Positions 1-8,276 of a stretch of DNA of 38,575 nucleotides are shown here, piece after piece; positions within the stretch are counted from its first letter, which is position 1, and the number at the start of each line of letters is the position of its first letter. The stretch is taken from contig CALGPN010000019.1 of assembly GCA_937960435.1 (NCBI GenBank), positions 1-38,575 on the forward strand, given 5' to 3'. The notes beneath the pieces were generated by a model, which made no database searches, was not told the origin of the DNA, and saw only the letters and a list, made by a program, of their open reading frames with translations. A program made the translations under genes and the position numbers. The stretch is from an uncultured Desulfosoma sp. GTDB taxonomy: Bacteria > Desulfobacterota > Syntrophobacteria > Syntrophobacterales > DSM-9756.

Positions 1-275
1 GCTCAAGACGTTCGTCGCGGCAACGTCTCAACCTGCAAGGCGAGGCTTTCCATGGGGTCGTGGAGCGAGACACCGCGAGATGGGTTGGTGAGACAGGTTG
101 TTGGTGGAAATAAGCTATGGATCGTTCTTCGGACGGAAACCATGAGACGGCGTCCTCCAGTCTGAAAACTCGCCTGTCAAGACGTTGCGGAAAGCGGGAT
201 GATGAAGAACTCGACCGTAGGTTTGTCGGCGGTGGGTTCCCGTTCCGAGCCAACCCCACGTCGGGCGCAAAACCC
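1..275. other. Unassigned region left of the tRNA-Cys terminator
   Basis: I see no convincing gene here. Short open frames exist on both strands but have no recognisable product, no good ribosome binding site, and compositions typical of chance frames in GC-rich DNA. A short inverted repeat (GACGTT at 7-12, AACGTC at 22-27) lies at the window edge and the string TCAAGACGTT occurs at both 3 and about 177; neither is followed by a T-tract. No second tRNA was found. Confidence 0.5.
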
Positions 276-309
276 AAAAAAAGACCCGGCCTTCGGTAGG
301 TCGGGTCTT
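276..309 (-). terminator. Rho-independent terminator after tRNA-Cys
   Basis: On the minus strand AAGACCCG is followed by a short loop region and a complementary CGGGTCTT arm, which runs straight into a T-tract of about seven bases. It lies 11 bases past the encoded CCA end of tRNA-Cys, so it probably ends the transcript of tRNA-Cys and the pgsA operon. Confidence 0.85.
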
Positions 310-319
310 GCAGGCGTCG

Positions 320-394
320 TGGAGGCGGCAACCGGATTCGAACCGGTGAATAACGGTTTTGCAGACCGCTCCCTTACCACTTGGGTATGCCGCC
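320..394 (-). tRNA. tRNA-Cys (anticodon GCA), CCA encoded
   Basis: The minus strand folds as a complete tRNA. The acceptor stem GGCGGCA pairs with TGCCGCC, the discriminator base is T and CCA is encoded at 320-322. The anticodon loop is CTGCAAA with anticodon GCA at 360-362, and the T arm contains GGTTCGAATCC. The gene starts 38 bases after the pgsA stop with no promoter seen between them, so cotranscription with pgsA is likely. In E. coli a cysT gene also lies downstream of pgsA (pgsA-glyW-cysT-leuZ). Confidence 0.97.
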
Positions 395-432
395 GAGACG
401 TGTTTTCTGCTTAACGGAAACAAAGGCTTCTG

Positions 433-1056
433 TCAAGAATCTGTTTGAGCGGGTGCGTGAGTCCGCGAAGGCGCCGGGCCATGAAGAGCCTTCGCTTTGC
501 GGTAGAAGTCCACAAAATAGGCCCCGGCCGACCAATAGCCGAAAGCGAGGGAAATCCAAAGGAACGCGATCCCGGTGAGGAACAGAGGTCGCTGGAGACC
601 TTCCACATGGAGAAGCAGGCACAGGATGGCCAAGGTCTGGGAGACCATTTTGTTTTTCCCCATGCGGCTGGCATCCAGAATAAGTCCTTGGCTGGCGGCG
701 ATGGAGCGCAACCCTGTGATAATGAATTCCCGGCCGATGATGAGAAAAACCACCCAACCGTGAACCTTCCCCAGCTCAATGAGCATGATGAGCACGGCAC
801 AGGTGAGGAGTTTATCCGCAAGGGGGTCCAACAGTTTTCCGACGGAGGTCACGAGATTGTGCCGTCGCGCCAGAATGCCGTCCAGGTAGTCGGTCAAGGA
901 CGCCAAGACGTAAAGGGTGAAGGCCGTATTCTGCATGCGTGCCGAGGTGGGAGGGTTCAAGATCACGATGATGACGGGGATGGCCAAAACCCTCAAATAC
1001 GTGAGCAGGTTAGGCAGTGCCGTCAGGTTTTTTCGCGAAAAATCGTCTCGGGTCAT
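433..1056 (-). CDS. pgsA: CDP-diacylglycerol--glycerol-3-phosphate 3-phosphatidyltransferase
   Basis: This inner-membrane enzyme joins CDP-diacylglycerol and glycerol-3-phosphate to give phosphatidylglycerophosphate, the committed step to phosphatidylglycerol and cardiolipin. The 207-residue protein has the CDP-alcohol phosphatidyltransferase signature D56-x2-D59-G60-x2-A63-R64-x8-G73-x3-D77-x3-D81, and several hydrophobic segments (about 17-34, 42-58, 84-108, 130-150 and 155-180). Length is slightly above the usual 180-200 because of a polar C-terminal tail. The ATG overlaps the stop of the transglycosylase gene by four bases (ATGA) and has only a weak ribosome binding site, so translational coupling is likely. 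It is the last protein gene of the long leftward block and precedes tRNA-Cys. PgsA is preferred over phosphatidylserine synthase because of the motif spacing and the pgsA-cysT gene order. Confidence 0.93.
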   Translation of the reverse strand: MTRDDFSRKNLTALPNLLTYLRVLAIPVIIVILNPPTSARMQNTAFTLYVLASLTDYLDGILARRHNLVTSVGKLLDPLADKLLTCAVLIMLIELGKVHGWVVFLIIGREFIITGLRSIAASQGLILDASRMGKNKMVSQTLAILCLLLHVEGLQRPLFLTGIAFLWISLAFGYWSAGAYFVDFYRKAKALHGPAPSRTHAPAQTDS

Positions 1057-1670
1057 TTTCTCTTATACTGCATGTAGTTTCGCAGCACCGTCCGCAGGTA
1101 TTGATTGGTTTCCGGAATAGGGGGAATGTCGCCGTAGGCTTCCACGGTTTGCGGGCCGGCGTTGTAGGCGGCGAGGGCCAGCAGCAGCTTGTTGTCGAAA
1201 CGGCGCAGCATTTCCTTGAGGTACCGGGTGCCGCCGAAAATGTTTTCCATGGGGTCGAAAGGATTCCTGACCCCCATATCCCGGGCCGTCTGCGGCATGA
1301 GCTGCATAAGGCCCATGGCCCCCTTGGGGGAAACCGCCCGTGGGTCGTAATTGGATTCCGCCTTGATGACGGCTCGGATCAGCCGGTGATCGATGCCGAA
1401 GATTTCGGCCGCCTTGTAAATGTGCACGTCGTAGGGACTTTCAGAGAGGCGCGGGAGCACCGTGAAAGTGGGAAGGGGCGCCAGGGCTACCTTTTGAAAA
1501 CGGGGGCTTGTCGGCACGTTCGTGAAATGGATCACGCCTTTGTCGTCCACATATCTATAGATGGCCCCGGCTTCGGCGCCCGCCGGGGCCGGCATCAACA
1601 ACGCCAGGACGCACAGTACCGCACGGATTCCAGGGGAGAGGCGAATAGACACCAGCAACCGATCGTCCAT
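1053..1670 (-). CDS. Exported lytic transglycosylase (DUF4124 + SLT domains)
   Basis: This is a periplasmic murein lytic transglycosylase of 205 residues. A signal peptide with a hydrophobic core at about 14-28 ends near GAEA. A DUF4124-type segment follows at 36-55 (IYRYVDDKGVIHFTN). The SLT domain occupies about 80-200 and holds the catalytic Glu105 in AESNYDP, then GAMGLMQLMP, and AYNAGP near the C-terminus. The open frame extends upstream into the neighbouring aldolase gene, but the start chosen is the ATG at 1670 because GAGGAGG stands six bases before it; the longer forms would spoil the signal peptide. The family cleaves the MurNAc-GlcNAc bond with formation of 1,6-anhydro-MurNAc. The DUF4124-SLT arrangement is frequent in delta- and gammaproteobacteria. 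It overlaps pgsA by four bases. Confidence 0.9.
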   Translation of the reverse strand: MDDRLLVSIRLSPGIRAVLCVLALLMPAPAGAEAGAIYRYVDDKGVIHFTNVPTSPRFQKVALAPLPTFTVLPRLSESPYDVHIYKAAEIFGIDHRLIRAVIKAESNYDPRAVSPKGAMGLMQLMPQTARDMGVRNPFDPMENIFGGTRYLKEMLRRFDNKLLLALAAYNAGPQTVEAYGDIPPIPETNQYLRTVLRNYMQYKRK

Positions 1671-1702
1671 CTTCGTCCTCCTCTTCATTGAGCCGATCCG
1701 GC

Positions 1703-2362
1703 TTACCGTTTTTCCACCTTTTGCCAATCTTTGAGGAATTTTTCCAACCCCACGTCCGTCAAGGGATGGCGGACGAGCTGAGCGATCACGGCATAGGGGA
1801 TCGTGGCGATATCGGCGCCCATGCGGGCCGCTTCCAATACATGGATGGGATTGCGGACGCTCGCCACGATAATTTCCGTATCAAACAAGTAATTCGAGAA
1901 AATGTCCACAATCTGTGACACCACCTGCATTCCTGAGGCGGCGATGTCGTCCAAACGCCCCACAAACGGGCTCACGTACGTCGCCCCCGCCTTGGCGGCT
2001 AACAAGGCCTGAAGCGGCGAGAAGACCAGCGTCACGTTGGTCTTGATTCCTTCATCGGCACAAACCTTGACCGCCTTGAGCCCTTCTTCGGTCATGGGGA
2101 TCTTGACGACCACATGGCTGTCGATGGCCGAGAGCTCCCGCGCTTCCGCGATCATGGCTTCAGCCGTCGTGCTGACCGCTTCGGCGCTCACCGGAGCCTG
2201 CACCATCTCGCAAATTTTCTTGATATGCGCCCGAAAGCTTTCTCGATCGGAAATCCCTTCCTTGGCGATGAGCGACGGGTTGGTGGTGACGCCGTCAAGA
2301 ATACCCAACGCATGGGCTTTTTGGATTTCGTCCAGATTTGCCGTATCGATGAAAAATTTCAT
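1703..2362 (-). CDS. fsa: Fructose-6-phosphate aldolase / transaldolase-like protein
   Basis: This 219-residue protein belongs to the short transaldolase subfamily (FSA/TalC, MipB). Its start [13 protein letters not shown] and the [12 protein letters not shown] segment are typical. The Schiff-base lysine is Lys87 in [11 protein letters not shown], and a phosphate-binding region (SPFVGRLDD) follows. It is either a class I aldolase that makes fructose-6-phosphate from dihydroxyacetone and glyceraldehyde-3-phosphate, or a genuine transaldolase of the pentose phosphate pathway; sequence reading alone does not decide, though many bacteria without a long TalB use this short form as transaldolase. 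The ATG overlaps the stop of the small upstream gene by four bases, and an AAAGGAG lies about 12 bases upstream. It sits inside the lysine/arginine block without an obvious pathway link. Confidence 0.9.
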   Translation of the reverse strand: MKFFIDTANLDEIQKAHALGILDGVTTNPSLIAKEGISDRESFRAHIKKICEMVQAPVSAEAVSTTAEAMIAEARELSAIDSHVVVKIPMTEEGLKAVKVCADEGIKTNVTLVFSPLQALLAAKAGATYVSPFVGRLDDIAASGMQVVSQIVDIFSNYLFDTEIIVASVRNPIHVLEAARMGADIATIPYAVIAQLVRHPLTDVGLEKFLKDWQKVEKR

Positions 2363-2622
2363 TCTTCTTTCGACTCCTTTCTCTGCCGGGCCGCGTAGGC
2401 GTCACGGCATTGCGGGCTGCAAAAGTAAAGCTTTTGGCCGTCGATGCGGGCCGAGACGCCTTGGTGTCTCAGGAAGTACGCACCGCACTGGGGATCTCTG
2501 ATGAGTTCGGCTTCTTTCGGTTCTTCTTCACCCCTGGGCTTCCCGACCGGGGCGCCCAATCGGGGTTTCAGGTAACGGTAGACCGCATAAACGATGAGAG
2601 CCAGTAAAAGCAGTCGGATCAT
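2359..2622 (-). CDS. Small membrane protein with YHS-like CxxxC motif
   Basis: The protein has 87 residues: one N-terminal transmembrane helix (about 2-18, [18 protein letters not shown]), a charged linker, then a compact cysteine motif with Cys46 in DPQCGAYF and Cys68/Cys72 in [11 protein letters not shown]. This resembles the YHS/TRASH group of small metal-binding modules and the conserved 'PP0621-type' small proteins of proteobacteria; function is unknown and metal binding is an inference. The start at 2622 was chosen because it forms an ATGA overlap with folK and leaves a clean hydrophobic N-terminus; a second ATG four codons upstream is possible. The 3' end overlaps the aldolase start by four bases, so it is embedded in the operon and probably translated by coupling. 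Confidence 0.8.
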   Translation of the reverse strand: MIRLLLLALIVYAVYRYLKPRLGAPVGKPRGEEEPKEAELIRDPQCGAYFLRHQGVSARIDGQKLYFCSPQCRDAYAARQRKESKEE

Positions 2623-3164
2623 AGCGCTTTCCATCGGCGCACGTCTTGGGACTGGACGGCGGGTTGATGAAGCATTTCCCGAACCGAAAGGCCCAAAACG
2701 GGATGCACGAAATCCGGGCACACTTCGGCCGCCGGTTCGAGAACGAAACGCCGTTCGTGGGCCCGAGGGTGGGGGATGCGCAGATTGTCCCCGTCCATCA
2801 CCTGATTCCCATAAAAGATCACGTCCAGATCCAAGGTTCGGGGGCCCCACCGCACGGTGCGCACCCGCCCGAAAAGGCGCTCAACAGCCAGAAGCGCCGC
2901 CAGAAGATCCTGGGGGCTAAGGGTCGTTTCGCCCAAGACGACCCCGTTGACGAACCATTGCTGATCGGTATAGCCGATGGGCTCCGTCCGATAAAGAGAC
3001 GACACGGCCACGACCCGGAACCCGTCCCATCGAGAAAGCCGCTCCACGGCATCGCGGCAGACGGTCTCGCTGTCCCCTTGGTTGCTCCCGAAACCGACAA
3101 GGACCGGGAAAACCCACGGCCTCCGCCCCTTGTCCTTTGCCAAGGCTTTATGGGCTCCTGCCAT
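2619..3164 (-). CDS. folK: 2-amino-4-hydroxy-6-hydroxymethyldihydropteridine diphosphokinase
   Basis: HPPK transfers pyrophosphate from ATP to 6-hydroxymethyl-7,8-dihydropterin in folate synthesis. The 181-residue protein has the N-terminal GFGSNQGD element, YRTEPIGYTDQQWFVNGV, and the HPPK signature VRWGPRTLDLDVIFYG with the metal-binding Asp pair, followed by IPHPRAHERRFVLEP. The start at 3164 has GGAG five bases upstream; the longer open frame would overlap dapL. The N-terminus is about 20 residues longer than in E. coli HPPK. No other folate gene (folB, folP, folE) lies nearby, so folK travels here with the lysine genes. It overlaps the following small gene by four bases. Confidence 0.93.
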   Translation of the reverse strand: MAGAHKALAKDKGRRPWVFPVLVGFGSNQGDSETVCRDAVERLSRWDGFRVVAVSSLYRTEPIGYTDQQWFVNGVVLGETTLSPQDLLAALLAVERLFGRVRTVRWGPRTLDLDVIFYGNQVMDGDNLRIPHPRAHERRFVLEPAAEVCPDFVHPVLGLSVREMLHQPAVQSQDVRRWKAL

Positions 3165-3189
3165 GGAGGCTCCGTTTTGAGACCCGGTG

Positions 3190-4356
3190 CTAGAATCGGA
3201 GCTTGAGGATTCTCTCGACGGCTTCACGGATCCGTTCCTTGTCTACGGTGAGGGCCATGCGCACATAGCCTTCGCCGGGTTCGCCGAAGCCGCTTCCCGG
3301 GGTAGTGACGATGCCGGCTTCCGTGAGCAGCTTTGCCGTGAACTCGGCGGACGAGAGCCCTTGCGGGGTGGGGCACCACACATAAAAGGTCGCCTTGGGC
3401 GATTCCGGATGCAATCCCGCTCGGCGAAGCCCCTCGATCAAAATGTCCCGCCTCTCTTGGTACACAGCCTGCATCTCGTGCACGCACCGTTGATCGCCGT
3501 CCAAAGCCTCGACGCCCGCCAGCTGCACCGCGTTGAACACGCCGGAATCCACGTTGCTCTTGATCTGGGCAAGCCCTGCGATGAAATGAGCGTTGCCTAC
3601 GGCAAATCCGATGCGCCATCCGGTCATGTTGTAGGTTTTGGAAAGGGAATGAAACTCGATGCCCACCTCCAGGGCTCCCGGCACCTGAAGAAAACTCATG
3701 GGCCGATACCCGTCGAAGGCCATTTCGGAATAAGCCGCGTCATGGCACACGATGATGTTGTAGCGTTTGGCGAAAGCCGTCACTTTTTCGAAAAACGCCG
3801 CATCGGCCACCGCTCCGGTAGGGTTGTTGGGGTAGTTGATGAAGAGCAGTTTGGCCCGTCGCGCCGTCTCCTCAGGGATGGCGTCTAGGTCGGGAAGGAA
3901 GCCGTTTTCTTTCCGAAGCGGCATGAGATGAGATGTGCCGCCGGCAAACATCACGGCCACCTGGTATACGGGATAGGCCGGGCTGGGCACCAGCGCCACA
4001 TCTCCCGGGTTGATGAACGCCAGAGGCAGGTGGGCGATCCCTTCCTTGGATCCGATGAGGGTGAGCACTTGGGTCGTTGGGTCCAGGTCCACGTTGAAAC
4101 GACGCTTGTACCATCGGGCCACCGCATCCCGAAAAGCATTCATGCCGGAGTAAAGCGGGTATTGATGGTTGGCGGGGTCTTCCGCAGCCGTTTTCAGCCT
4201 CTCGATGATGTGTGGGGGTGTCGGTAGATCGGGATCGCCCACGCCCAGATTGATGACATCTACGCCTTTGGCCACAAGTTCCGCCTTGAGCCGGTCGATT
4301 TCCTTGAAAAGGTAAGGGGGAAGATTCTTCACTCGATCCGCAAAATCCACGTTCAT
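3190..4356 (-). CDS. dapL: LL-diaminopimelate aminotransferase
   Basis: DapL converts tetrahydrodipicolinate straight to LL-2,6-diaminopimelate with glutamate as amino donor, bypassing the succinylase or acetylase steps (DapD, DapC, DapE). The 388-residue fold-type I PLP enzyme shows [12 protein letters not shown] near residue 36, NYPNNPTG at 174-181, Asp206 in CHDAAYSEM, and the PLP lysine Lys240 in [15 protein letters not shown]. The ATG at 4356 has GGAGG five bases upstream. The assignment over a generic aspartate aminotransferase rests on the motifs plus position: it follows dapB by 16 bases and dapA, dapF and lysA are all in the same operon, while dapC, dapD and dapE are missing. It belongs to the DapL type found in deltaproteobacteria, methanogens, Chlamydiae and plants. 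Confidence 0.92.
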   Translation of the reverse strand: MNVDFADRVKNLPPYLFKEIDRLKAELVAKGVDVINLGVGDPDLPTPPHIIERLKTAAEDPANHQYPLYSGMNAFRDAVARWYKRRFNVDLDPTTQVLTLIGSKEGIAHLPLAFINPGDVALVPSPAYPVYQVAVMFAGGTSHLMPLRKENGFLPDLDAIPEETARRAKLLFINYPNNPTGAVADAAFFEKVTAFAKRYNIIVCHDAAYSEMAFDGYRPMSFLQVPGALEVGIEFHSLSKTYNMTGWRIGFAVGNAHFIAGLAQIKSNVDSGVFNAVQLAGVEALDGDQRCVHEMQAVYQERRDILIEGLRRAGLHPESPKATFYVWCPTPQGLSSAEFTAKLLTEAGIVTTPGSGFGEPGEGYVRMALTVDKERIREAVERILKLRF

Positions 4357-4372
4357 GCACGCCTCCGCTTTT

Positions 4373-5179
4373 TTATCCGACAACCCCCAAAACATCCTCC
4401 ATGCTGTAGAGTCCGGCCGGTTTTCCCACGACCCACTTGGCCGCCGTGACAGCCCCTCGAGCGAAGTTATCGCGGCTGTGCGCCCGGTGGGTCACTTCGA
4501 TGCGTTCGCCCATGCCGAGGAAAAAAACCGTATGTTCGCCCACCACATCGCCGCCCCGGACCGTCTGAAGCCCGATGGCCTCCTGGGGTCTTTCCCCGAT
4601 TACCCCATGGCGCTCGTAAAGACCGACCTCTTGCAAGGAGCGTCCTCGTACCTCGGCCACGGCTTCGGCAAGCCGCAGCGCCGTTCCGCTGGGCGCGTCC
4701 TTCTTGAACCGATGGTGGGCTTCGACGATTTCCACATCATAGGCCGGGCCCAAAAGGCGTGTGAGGTCTCGGATCACCTTGAACAAGACGTTCACCCCGA
4801 CGCTCATGTTGGGGGCCAGAACGCACGGGATTTTTCGCGTCAGCTCCCGGATTCTCTCCATGTGGGCCGGGGTGAAACCCGTGGTGCCCACCACCATGGC
4901 TTTGCCCGAGGCTGCCGCCTTTTCCAAATGATGCAGGGAAGCTTCAGGCGCCGTAAAATCGATGAGCACGTGGCAGCGGGCAAAAACCTCATCTGTGTTG
5001 TCGGCCACGAGAATGCCGCACGGCGGGCCGCCCGCCAAAGGCCCGATGTCCCGACCGACGACGGGATGCCCCGGACGCTCGACGCCGCCCGCCAGTTCAA
5101 TGCCTTCCGTTTCCCCGAGGATCTGTGCGATACGCGATCCCATCCGGCCGCCGATCCCGGCGACAGCTGCCTTGACCAT
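4373..5179 (-). CDS. dapB: 4-hydroxy-tetrahydrodipicolinate reductase
   Basis: DapB reduces the DapA product to tetrahydrodipicolinate with NAD(P)H. The 268-residue protein starts with a Rossmann motif ([14 protein letters not shown]), has the FTAPEA segment, VGTTGF, and [10 protein letters not shown], and the substrate-binding/catalytic region [15 protein letters not shown] with the HHxxK pattern. A near-C-terminal [11 protein letters not shown] closes the fold. GGGAGG lies seven bases before the ATG. It stands 22 bases after dapA and 16 before dapL, in pathway order. Confidence 0.95.
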   Translation of the reverse strand: MVKAAVAGIGGRMGSRIAQILGETEGIELAGGVERPGHPVVGRDIGPLAGGPPCGILVADNTDEVFARCHVLIDFTAPEASLHHLEKAAASGKAMVVGTTGFTPAHMERIRELTRKIPCVLAPNMSVGVNVLFKVIRDLTRLLGPAYDVEIVEAHHRFKKDAPSGTALRLAEAVAEVRGRSLQEVGLYERHGVIGERPQEAIGLQTVRGGDVVGEHTVFFLGMGERIEVTHRAHSRDNFARGAVTAAKWVVGKPAGLYSMEDVLGVVG

Positions 5180-5201
5180 TGCAGGGCCTCCCTTGAATTT
5201 C

Positions 5202-6077
5202 TTACATCAGGCCGTAATCTTTCAAGGCGCGAGCGACCTTCGCCCTGCTCGCCTCGCTCAAACCCACCAGAGGCAGCCGCACTTCGTCGCTGGCGATTTT
5301 TCCCATCATTTTCAGCGCGGCTTTCACCGGAGCCGGGTTGGTTTCCACGAACATGACGTGGCACAACGGCAGCAGCTGGTAGTAAAGGGCGTAAGCTTCC
5401 TGGAATCGGCCGTTTAAGAAGTGGGTGCACATGTCGGCCATGTCGCGAGGGGCAATGTTGGACACCACGGAAATGACCCCTTTGCCGCCCACGCACATGA
5501 GGGGGAAGGTGATGTAGTCTTCCCCGGAAAGCACCGTAAAGCCGTCACCGCACAAGCGGATGATGTCGGTGATCTGTTTCATGGACCCCGTGGCTTCTTT
5601 GACACCCACGATGTTGGGAATTTCCGCGAGCCTCGCGATGGTTTCCGGTTCCATGTTTACCGCCGTGCGCCCCGGGATGTTGTAGACGATGATGGGCAAA
5701 TCCACCGTTTCCGCGACTTCCCTAAAGTGCCGGTAAAGGCCTTCCTGAGTGGGTTTGTTATAGTATGGGGCGATCATGAGGGCGGCGTCGGCTCCGCATT
5801 CCTTGGCGTGCTTGGTCAGTCGGATGGCTTCCGTGGTATTGTTGGATCCCGTGCCGGCGATGACGGGGACGCGCTTTTTCACCTGCTCGACGGTAATTTC
5901 CACGACCCGTTCATGTTCTTCATGGCTGAGGGTGGCCGATTCCCCCGTGGTGCCGCACGGCACGATGCCGTGGATGCCGTTGGCAATCTGAAATTCGATG
6001 AGATCCCGAAGAGCCGCCTCATCGATTCGGCCGTTTTGAAACGGCGTGACAATGGCTGTAAAGGCTCCTTGAAACAT
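5202..6077 (-). CDS. dapA: 4-hydroxy-tetrahydrodipicolinate synthase
   Basis: DapA condenses pyruvate and aspartate-4-semialdehyde, the first step committed to lysine and meso-diaminopimelate. The 291-residue TIM barrel has GTTGESATLSHEEHE with Thr44, Tyr132 in VYNIPGRTAVN, and the Schiff-base lysine Lys160 in GVKEATGSM. The ATG at 6077 has AGGAGG five bases upstream, which rules out the longer open frame. It is 35 bases after dapF and 22 before dapB. Whether the enzyme is feedback-inhibited by lysine cannot be read with confidence. Confidence 0.96.
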   Translation of the reverse strand: MFQGAFTAIVTPFQNGRIDEAALRDLIEFQIANGIHGIVPCGTTGESATLSHEEHERVVEITVEQVKKRVPVIAGTGSNNTTEAIRLTKHAKECGADAALMIAPYYNKPTQEGLYRHFREVAETVDLPIIVYNIPGRTAVNMEPETIARLAEIPNIVGVKEATGSMKQITDIIRLCGDGFTVLSGEDYITFPLMCVGGKGVISVVSNIAPRDMADMCTHFLNGRFQEAYALYYQLLPLCHVMFVETNPAPVKAALKMMGKIASDEVRLPLVGLSEASRAKVARALKDYGLM

Positions 6078-6112
6078 GGGTTCCTCCTGCGTCTCCATAA
6101 AGGGGAAAAAAC

Positions 6113-6973
6113 CTACGCGTTCCGGTTCGCGGGCGCCCCGCCGAGGGTTTCGTCCCACAACACGCCTTCGTAGACCACTCGGGCGTCCCCTTCCAGAAAA
6201 ACCTCGCGAAAACCTTCCGCATCGTGTTGGAAATGGATGACCAAGGTTTCACCGCTTTGGGTTTCCACGTGAACCGGGGGATGGGCGAAGCCTTGGGCGG
6301 CGGCGATGAGCGCGGCAGCGATGGACCCTGTGCCGCACGCCAAGGTTTCGTCTTCCACCCCGCGCTCGTAGGTTCGGATTTTGAGCCGCGACGGGTCGAG
6401 GACGGTGACGAAATTGGCGTTGGTGCCCGCGGGGGCGAAGCGGGCATGATACCGAAGAGCTCTTCCTACGGAAAAGACGTCGAACTGGGCCAGGGTCTGC
6501 GGGGAATCCACAAAGACCACCACATGGGGCACACCCGTGTTGATAAAATGAACACGAAGGGGCCGCTCGGCGGCCATGAGGTCGATGTCGGGTTCATAAC
6601 CGTGCGGCGGGGTCATCTGCACGCGCACACGCACTCCGTCCACAAAGGCGCGGATCGTCCCGGCCAGGGTGCGAAAAGCCAAGGCATTGTGCGGGGCGAT
6701 CCCGGTGAGGCGGGCGAACCGGGCTGCGCACCGGGCCCCGTTGCCGCACATTTCCGCTTCGCTGCCGTCGGCGTTGAAAAACCGCCAGGCAAAGTCGCAT
6801 TCCGGGTCGTTTTCGATCAAGATGACGCCGTCGGCACCGGCCGAAAGCTTCCTTCGACACGCCGCTCGGACCAATTCCCGGCATGCATCGGATGGGACAA
6901 TGCCGCCGCGGTTGTCGATGACAATGAAATCGTTTCCCGAGCCGGTCATTTTGAAGAAAGGGATGCGCTTCAT
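6113..6973 (-). CDS. dapF: Diaminopimelate epimerase
   Basis: DapF interconverts LL- and meso-diaminopimelate, the latter being both the lysine precursor and a peptidoglycan crosslinking residue. The 286-residue protein has KMTGSGNDFIVID at the N-terminus and the two catalytic cysteines of the cofactor-independent epimerase: Cys76 in EMCGNGARC and Cys213 in ACGTGS. GAGG lies eight bases before the ATG at 6973. It starts ten bases after the lysA stop. Confidence 0.95.
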   Translation of the reverse strand: MKRIPFFKMTGSGNDFIVIDNRGGIVPSDACRELVRAACRRKLSAGADGVILIENDPECDFAWRFFNADGSEAEMCGNGARCAARFARLTGIAPHNALAFRTLAGTIRAFVDGVRVRVQMTPPHGYEPDIDLMAAERPLRVHFINTGVPHVVVFVDSPQTLAQFDVFSVGRALRYHARFAPAGTNANFVTVLDPSRLKIRTYERGVEDETLACGTGSIAAALIAAAQGFAHPPVHVETQSGETLVIHFQHDAEGFREVFLEGDARVVYEGVLWDETLGGAPANRNA

Positions 6974-6983
6974 CCACACAGCC

Positions 6984-8234
6984 TCATGTCTGGGGAACGG
7001 TTTCCAAACGCACCAGATCCTCCCATGTTTCACGGTGCCGAATCACATGGTAACGTGCGCCGTCCACGAGCACTTCCGCGGGCCGCGGCCGGGAATTGTA
7101 GTTGGAGGCCATGCTGAACCCATAGGCCCCGGCACTCATCACCGCCAACAGTTCTCCCGGCTCCACCTGCGGCAAGGGCCGTTCGCGGGCAAGAAAATCA
7201 CCGCTTTCGCAAATGGGCCCGACCACATCCACCGTCCGCGTTTCCCTCTGGCCAAGGACCACCGGCTGGATGTGATGATACGCCCCGTAGAGGCTCGGTC
7301 GGATGAGGTCGTTCATGCCGGCGTCCACGATGACGAAGTGTTTGGTGGGCGTTTCCTTGGTGTACAAAACGCGGGTCACCAGAATACCGGCGTTTCCCAC
7401 GATGACGCGGCCCGGTTCGAATATAAGGGTGCAGGACAGCCCCTCCATCTCCTTGAGGATCGCTTCGGCGTATTCGGTGGGGTGGGGCGGTTCCTCGTCC
7501 GCATAGGTGATCCCCAACCCACCGCCGAGATCAAGATAGCGGATGGAGACTCCAAGCTCGCGGAGCCGTTCCATGAGGGCCCGGAGTCTTTTCAAGGCGT
7601 CCACGAAGGGTGCGGTGTCGGTGAGCTGACTGCCGATGTGGCAGTCGATGCCGACGACATCCACGCCCGGCAAGGTCATGGCGTGTCGATAGTTTTCCAC
7701 AGCCTCGTCGACGCGGATGCCGAATTTGTTCTTTTCCATGCCTGTGGTGATATAGGGGTGGGTTTTGGGATCCACGTCCGGGTTGACCCGAAGGGCGATT
7801 CGCGCCGTGCGTCCCAAGGCCTGAGCCCTCTGGCTGATGGCCTCCAATTCCTGACGGGACTCGATGTTGAACATGAGGATGTCTTCCGAAAGCGCGTAGT
7901 CGATTTCCTCGCGGGTTTTGCCCACGCCGGAGTAGACGATTTTTTTCGGCTCGATGCCCGCCCGCCGAGCTCGAAACAGTTCGCCTCCGGAGACGATGTC
8001 CACACCGCCGCCCAGAGCCCCGAAAAGGGCCAGGACGGCCACGTTGGAATTGGCCTTCACGGAATAGCACGTGAGGTGAGGGATGTGGGAAAAGGCTCCG
8101 TCAAAAACCGCAAAGTGATGCGTCAGGGTTGCGCGGCTATAGACGTAGACCGGAGTTCCCACCTTACGGACAAGGCTTTCGATGTCCAGTTCTTCGCAGC
8201 ACAATCGCCCGCGTTCGTAATGAAAATGGTGCAT
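6984..8234 (-). CDS. lysA: Diaminopimelate decarboxylase
   Basis: LysA decarboxylates meso-diaminopimelate to L-lysine. This 416-residue fold-type III PLP enzyme has the PLP lysine Lys60 in CYSVKANSN, the glycine-rich DLGGGLGI, FEPGRVIVGNAG, and the C-terminal GPICESGDFLA with the active-site cysteine contributed across the dimer, then GAYGFSMASNYNSRPRPAEV. GAGGAG lies five bases before the ATG. It follows the FN3 lipoprotein gene by 42 bases. It completes the pathway dapA-dapB-dapL-dapF-lysA. Confidence 0.96.
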   Translation of the reverse strand: MHHFHYERGRLCCEELDIESLVRKVGTPVYVYSRATLTHHFAVFDGAFSHIPHLTCYSVKANSNVAVLALFGALGGGVDIVSGGELFRARRAGIEPKKIVYSGVGKTREEIDYALSEDILMFNIESRQELEAISQRAQALGRTARIALRVNPDVDPKTHPYITTGMEKNKFGIRVDEAVENYRHAMTLPGVDVVGIDCHIGSQLTDTAPFVDALKRLRALMERLRELGVSIRYLDLGGGLGITYADEEPPHPTEYAEAILKEMEGLSCTLIFEPGRVIVGNAGILVTRVLYTKETPTKHFVIVDAGMNDLIRPSLYGAYHHIQPVVLGQRETRTVDVVGPICESGDFLARERPLPQVEPGELLAVMSAGAYGFSMASNYNSRPRPAEVLVDGARYHVIRHRETWEDLVRLETVPQT

Positions 8235-8276
8235 GCCCTCTCCTCAAACGGTCAGCCATGAAGGTCTTGGGGGACG

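Noticed and set aside
117-299. Short plus-strand frame of 60 codons left of tRNA-Cys
   Set aside because: Runs into the tRNA terminator, lacks a ribosome binding site and has no recognisable features.
6669-8261. Plus-strand open frame of 530 codons opposite lysA and dapF
   Set aside because: Overlaps two certain genes antisense; no family features.
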